Positions 46,901-50,821 of a stretch of 50,821 nucleotides of DNA are shown in pieces. The stretch spans positions 1 to 50,821 of the forward strand of contig JAPDKB010000002.1 in the NCBI GenBank assembly GCA_029258795.1. The letters run 5' to 3'. The translations under genes were made by a program, and so were the position numbers. Numbering within the stretch: the stretch's first letter is position 1; the number at the start of each line of letters is the position of its first letter. This DNA comes from an archaeon. Its GTDB lineage: Archaea > EX4484-52 > WAPT01. A model generated the notes under the pieces. It made no database searches, had not been told where the DNA came from, and saw nothing but the letters and a program-made list of their open reading frames with translations.

Positions 46901-47563
46901 ATGCTTAAGGATGTGATAATGCTCGGTTCTGTAGCTTTGCTCCTCTACATGGGGTGGCAGGTTGAAAAGAGAAAGCGGGCAACACACAAATCCATACTCA
47001 CGAAGCTATCCATGTTCTACTTTGCTCTGGGCATTTCTATTCTAATGTATTACATCAGGGATTTTTATGTTGCCAACGAAGCACTAGATCTCTTATTTTA
47101 CCGCATAGGGGCTATGTTTCAAGGATTGTCTTTTCTGCTTATTTTTCTGTTCTCGATCGACATATTTTATTCTGAAAGCAGGTTTAAAATGCCAGCATAC
47201 ATTCTCGCATTTCTAATCTTTGTTATGTTCTCTATTGGTATGTGGACTTTTCATCTGGAGCGTGAGATGCAAGTGTTTTATCTGGATAAAAAGTACGAAG
47301 TCACAAGAGTGTTCTTCCCCATTGAAATCGAAAAAATCATCATAACCTTGATAGGTATTTTTGCATCCACACTCCCGACACTGTCATTCGTTATTTATGG
47401 ATTGCGCGACAAAAATTCGAGGAAGAAAGCATTTCTCTATGCTACAGGTATGGTAGTCATGTTTGCAGGATCGATGCTATGCTATCTTATATCTCCGTTA
47501 CTAGCCAGATCCTTGTATCTGGTTGGCGCGATAATCTGTTATTATGCTTTCAAGATGAGGTGA
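46901..47563 (+). CDS. Seven-helix membrane protein, probable sensor
   Basis: A 220-residue protein with seven predicted helices at about 5-22, 32-52, 64-90, 97-117, 141-168, 178-198 and 202-219. Positive charges (KRKR after helix 1, RDKNSRKK after helix 5) suit an extracellular amino terminus and cytoplasmic carboxy terminus. A short extracellular loop with mixed charge (about 120-138) lies between helices 4 and 5. It resembles the amino-terminal sensor half of archaeal 7TM histidine kinases, but no kinase domain follows; instead a V4R protein starts seven bases later. Together they could be a two-piece sensor. No more specific family is recognised. Confidence 0.78.
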   Translation: MLKDVIMLGSVALLLYMGWQVEKRKRATHKSILTKLSMFYFALGISILMYYIRDFYVANEALDLLFYRIGAMFQGLSFLLIFLFSIDIFYSESRFKMPAYILAFLIFVMFSIGMWTFHLEREMQVFYLDKKYEVTRVFFPIEIEKIIITLIGIFASTLPTLSFVIYGLRDKNSRKKAFLYATGMVVMFAGSMLCYLISPLLARSLYLVGAIICYYAFKMR

Positions 47564-47570
47564 GTGGAGG

Positions 47571-48029
47571 ATGCGATTGAAGAAAAATGAAAAATATGTG
47601 GTGTTCGGAGCAGAAGAATGGAGGGTTACTGTGGGTAAGCTTTATGAGGTCGCGGGAAAGGTGTGCGGTAGGGCTCTTTATGATGGAGGGTTGGTTAAAG
47701 GGAGGAAACTCGCGAAAGCCAGTAAGTTGAAGTCGATGGCGGAGATTGAGAGCGTTCTCAAGAATGAGAATCTTGCAGAGCAGGTACAAGTTGAGAGAGA
47801 TATAATTCTTGTTAAGGGCTCTTTCGAAGGAGAAGCCCTAAAACCATCCCTGAAGCCGAGATGCTTCTATCTGGCTGGAGTGCTTGCCGCGCTTTATTCT
47901 GCCTGCAGCGGTAAGGATGTTAAGGTGGAGGAGACGGACTGCATAGCGATGGGTAAAAAGGAGTGCAGGTTTGTGGTGAGGGAGTTGAAATGGTATGAGA
48001 AAATGAAGGAAGTGATGGAAGTGATTTGA
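47571..48029 (+). CDS. Minimal V4R-domain protein
   Basis: A 152-residue protein that is nearly all V4R domain: LKPRCFYLAGVLAALYSACSGKD, followed by EETDCIAMGKKECRFVV with the conserved cysteine block, and little else. A GAGG Shine-Dalgarno site lies close to the ATG, overlapping the upstream gene's end, so it is translated together with the seven-helix protein. It is shorter than the V4R protein at 43436-44110 by its amino-terminal 70 residues. Probable role: ligand-binding output or input module of the pair. Confidence 0.83.
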   Translation: MRLKKNEKYVVFGAEEWRVTVGKLYEVAGKVCGRALYDGGLVKGRKLAKASKLKSMAEIESVLKNENLAEQVQVERDIILVKGSFEGEALKPSLKPRCFYLAGVLAALYSACSGKDVKVEETDCIAMGKKECRFVVRELKWYEKMKEVMEVI

Positions 48030-48061
48030 GGTGGAAAAGGGTTGAAGAATGTGACGGAAAC

Positions 48062-48070
48062 CTATAAAAA
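48062..48070 (+). promoter_or_regulatory. TATA box of gyrB
   Basis: CTATAAAAA stands about 65 bases before the gyrB ATG (48134), which has its own GGAGGAG Shine-Dalgarno site, giving a leader of about 40 bases. Confidence 0.55.
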
Positions 48071-48133
48071 GCTTCTTTTCCAACCAATCATATCTTCATC
48101 TTTTGACCTTCCTTTCTGAGTGGAGGAGATAAC

Positions 48134-50029
48134 ATGACTAAAGATTACGATGCCTCAGCCATCAAGGTTCTGGAGGGGCTTGAGGCGGTGAGAAGAAGGC
48201 CCGCAATGTATATAGGTAGTGTGGGGAAGCGCGGTCTCCACCATCTTGTTAATGAAGTTGTTGACAACAGTGTGGATGAAGCCCTAGCCGGCTACTGTAC
48301 GAGAATAGTGGTAACGCTTCACAAGGATGGATCGGTTAGCGTTGAGGATAATGGACGGGGCATTCCGGTTGACAAGCATCCAAAGTATGGAATTTCTGCG
48401 CTTGAGGTTGTCATGACGAAATTGCACGCAGGAGGTAAGTTCGACAAGAAGGTTTACAAGGTTTCTGGAGGGTTGCACGGAGTTGGAGTTAGTGTGGTGA
48501 ACGCTCTTTCTGAATGGATGGAGGTTCGTGTTAAAAGAGACGGGAAAATCTGGATGCAGAAATACGAGAGAGGTAAGCCAGTAACACAGCTCGAAGTTGC
48601 GGGGGAAACCGATGAAACCGGAACTTATGTCAGGTTTAAGCCCGACCCTGAGATATTCGAGGATACGAGATTTGACCCGTCCATAATAGAGGCGCGCCTC
48701 AAGGAGCTCGCTTATCTCAATCCCGGACTTGAAATAATTTTCAGGGATGAGATTAACGGTAAGGAGAAGCGCTTCTGCTTTGAGAACGGAATAGTTGACC
48801 TTGTGAAAGAGCTTACAAAGGGCAAAAACGCTTTGCACGATGATGTCATCTATCTAAAAGGGGAGGATAATGATGTGATAGTGGAGATTGCGCTGCAATA
48901 TACACAAATGGAAGGTTCAAGCGAGTTCTCGTTTGTCAACAACATCAACACGATTGAAGGCGGCACTCATGTCACAGGATTCAGAATGGCTCTCACAAAA
49001 GCTATTAAGGAAGCTATGGAAAAGCAGGGGCTTTTGAAGGAGAAGGGCGTAAACATCGAGAGTGAGGATATAAGGGATGGGTTAACAGCGGTTATTTCCG
49101 TTAAGGTGCCAAACCCGCAGTTCGAAGGTCAGACGAAAACCAAGCTGGGTAATAGCGAGGTAAGAAACGTAGTTTACAGCATAGTTTACTCCGGGCTCAA
49201 GGATTACTTTGAGAAGCACCCCGAGTTGATAAAGAACATAGGAAACAGGATTATACTTGCTGCAAAAGCCAGAATAGCGGCGAAGAAAGCAAAGGAGCTC
49301 GTGAAAAGAAAGAGCGCGCTTGAAACCACCACGCTTCCAGGCAAGCTTGCTGATTGCATAGAGAGAGATCCTGAAAAATGCGAGCTGTTCATAGTGGAGG
49401 GTGAAAGTGCAGGAGGTAGCGCAAAGCTCGCAAGGACAAGACAGACACAAGCCGTACTTCCGCTGAGGGGTAAGATAATAAATGTGGAAAAAGCTGGACT
49501 GGTCAAGGTGCTGAGAAATGAGGAAATAAAGGCATTGATTTCGGCCATAGGCACTGGCATAGGGGAGGAATTCGACATCAAAAAGCTGAGATACGGAAAG
49601 ATAATAATCATGACGGATGCTGATGTTGATGGAGCTCACATAAGAACACTGCTCCTAACCTTCTTCTACCGCTACATGCCCAAGCTTATAGAGGAGGAGA
49701 AGATATGCATAGCGATGCCACCTCTCTACCGAATCAAGGCGGGGAAGGATATTTATTATGTTTACAGCGAGGAGGAGAAGGAAGAGCTTCTCAAAAAGCT
49801 TGAAGGGAAGAAAGTTGAGGTGCAGCGTTACAAAGGTCTGGGTGAGATGAATCCGGAGCAGCTCTGGGAAACAACCATGAATCCCGAAACTCGAGTCATA
49901 AAAAAAGTGTTCATGGAGGATGCGATAGAGGCCGATAGAATATTCTCGATACTCATGGGTCCCGATACTGAACCCCGAAAGGAGTTCATAATGACTCATG
50001 CAAAGGAAGCTGTGAACATAGATGTTTAA
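48134..50029 (+). CDS. gyrB: DNA gyrase subunit B
   Basis: A 631-residue ATPase subunit of the type IIA topoisomerase that introduces negative supercoils. GHKL ATPase motifs: EVVDNSVDEA, DNGRGIPVD and GGLHGVGVSVVNAL. TOPRIM motifs: EGESAGGSAK at about 422 and the DADVDGAH metal site at about 495. The end lacks the 170-residue insert of enterobacterial GyrB, as in most archaeal and many bacterial copies. Archaeal gyrase is thought to have come from bacteria. gyrA begins 21 bases later, so the two are one operon. Confidence 0.97.
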   Translation: MTKDYDASAIKVLEGLEAVRRRPAMYIGSVGKRGLHHLVNEVVDNSVDEALAGYCTRIVVTLHKDGSVSVEDNGRGIPVDKHPKYGISALEVVMTKLHAGGKFDKKVYKVSGGLHGVGVSVVNALSEWMEVRVKRDGKIWMQKYERGKPVTQLEVAGETDETGTYVRFKPDPEIFEDTRFDPSIIEARLKELAYLNPGLEIIFRDEINGKEKRFCFENGIVDLVKELTKGKNALHDDVIYLKGEDNDVIVEIALQYTQMEGSSEFSFVNNINTIEGGTHVTGFRMALTKAIKEAMEKQGLLKEKGVNIESEDIRDGLTAVISVKVPNPQFEGQTKTKLGNSEVRNVVYSIVYSGLKDYFEKHPELIKNIGNRIILAAKARIAAKKAKELVKRKSALETTTLPGKLADCIERDPEKCELFIVEGESAGGSAKLARTRQTQAVLPLRGKIINVEKAGLVKVLRNEEIKALISAIGTGIGEEFDIKKLRYGKIIIMTDADVDGAHIRTLLLTFFYRYMPKLIEEEKICIAMPPLYRIKAGKDIYYVYSEEEKEELLKKLEGKKVEVQRYKGLGEMNPEQLWETTMNPETRVIKKVFMEDAIEADRIFSILMGPDTEPRKEFIMTHAKEAVNIDV

Positions 50030-50050
50030 AGCCAGGAAAGGTGATGATAT

Positions 50051-50821
50051 TTGACACCGCAGAAAGCAAAGCTCATTGAAGCCCCTCTCGAGCAGGAGAT
50101 GAAGCAGGCATATCTGGATTACGCGATGAGCGTTATAGTGGGAAGAGCACTTCCTGATGTGAGGGATGGTTTGAAGCCAGTTCACAGGAGAATACTCTAT
50201 GCCATGTACGAAATGGGGCTTTTCCACAACAAGCCCTACAAGAAGTCAGCCAGAGTGGTTGGAGAAGTGCTCGGTAAGTACCATCCGCATGGTGACGCTT
50301 CCGTTTATGATGCACTCGTCAGAATGGCGCAGGATTTTGTTATGAATTATGTTCTCGTGGATGGCCACGGTAATTTTGGCAGTGTGGATGGCGATCCACC
50401 AGCTGCCATGCGTTACACCGAAGTGAGGCTTTCGAAGATAGCTGAGGAGATGTTGAAGGACATAGACAAGGACACTGTGGATTTCGTGCCCAACTTCGAT
50501 GGCACGCTGAAAGAGCCAGTAGTTTTACCTGCTGCATTTCCCAATCTCCTTGTGAATGGCTCTTCTGGTATAGCTGTAGGAATGGCAACCAACATACTAC
50601 CTCACAATTTGAACGAGGTGGTGGATGCGCTCATCTTCCTTATAGATAACAGGAAACGAGAGGTGAAGGATGAGGAGCTGCTTTCTATAGTTCAGGGACC
50701 TGACTTTCCGACAGGAGGTATAATTCTGGGTAGAGAGGGTATAAGGAGGGGTTATCTTACAGGTAGAGGAAGGGTGATTGTTAGAGGGAAAGCGGAGATT
50801 GAAGAGGGCAAGGGGAAAAGC
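50051..50821 (+). CDS. gyrA: DNA gyrase subunit A, 3' end missing
   Basis: The gene starts with TTG at 50051, with GGTGAT five bases ahead, and runs off the window after 257 residues. The visible part is the winged-helix breakage-reunion start: [30 protein letters not shown], and [12 protein letters not shown], in which the catalytic tyrosine is residue 122, and [11 protein letters not shown]. The TTG start is unusual but it gives the expected family amino terminus and no ATG or GTG lies closer. Confidence 0.95.
   Translation, partial: MTPQKAKLIEAPLEQEMKQAYLDYAMSVIVGRALPDVRDGLKPVHRRILYAMYEMGLFHNKPYKKSARVVGEVLGKYHPHGDASVYDALVRMAQDFVMNYVLVDGHGNFGSVDGDPPAAMRYTEVRLSKIAEEMLKDIDKDTVDFVPNFDGTLKEPVVLPAAFPNLLVNGSSGIAVGMATNILPHNLNEVVDALIFLIDNRKREVKDEELLSIVQGPDFPTGGIILGREGIRRGYLTGRGRVIVRGKAEIEEGKGKS

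Overview
This window comes from an archaeon, most likely a gyrase-bearing euryarchaeon of the Archaeoglobi / methanogen-like type. The evidence is an archaeal ribosomal block (S19e, a PDCD5-like protein, L39e, L31e, eIF6), replication factor C large subunit, Cdc48/VAT, an initiator tRNA with A1:U72 and three G:C anticodon-stem pairs, tRNA introns with bulge-helix-bulge (BHB) junctions, AT-rich TATA boxes, Shine-Dalgarno sites matching GGAGGTGAT, and gyrB-gyrA. Finer placement is not supported by what can be read here.

Layout. 1-22176 (+) is a run of very large exported, sequon-rich proteins: a 5'-truncated Ig-like protein, a 1382-residue type I membrane protein, a small membrane protein, a 4333-residue giant and a 315-residue membrane-anchored protein. 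The truncated protein and the giant share two carboxy-terminal modules. 22182-24407 (-) holds a nitroreductase, a cysteine synthase and a SAM methyltransferase. 24474-24647 is tRNA-Trp with two introns. 24684-31729 is an accessory region of NTPases: two DUF234-type archaeal ATPases, a decayed remnant of a third, an AAA_14/DUF4143 ATPase, a V4R-domain protein, an unrecognised AT-rich gene and a KaiC-like ATPase. It ends at tRNA-Gly (32001-32123), which also has an intron in the T-loop. 32230-38925 (+) is a type IV pilus-like secretion operon: one GspE-type ATPase, two GspF/TadC-like membrane proteins and three proteins with pilin-like amino termini.

38918-42904 (-) carries rfcL, cdc48 and hsp20. 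Hsp20 is divergent from a winged-helix regulator across a perfect palindrome, a layout recalling the archaeal heat-shock regulator locus. 43436-44110 (-) is a V4R protein. 44389-46686 (+) is the ribosomal/eIF6 block, followed by tRNA-iMet (46756-46833). A seven-helix membrane protein is coupled to a minimal V4R protein at 46901-48029. gyrB and the start of gyrA (running off the window) close the window.

The points most worth a second look are: (i) two tRNA genes with well-formed BHB introns at the same T-loop position (59/60); (ii) the tRNA-Trp anticodon-loop intron, which carries a guide pairing so that C34 falls at the fifth base before a CTGA box; (iii) the 7TM + V4R gene pair; (iv) paired operators flanking the TATA box of an ATPase gene; and (v) the giant surface-protein cluster with shared modules and an 87-bp exact internal repeat. 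No CRISPR array, transposase or integrase was seen.
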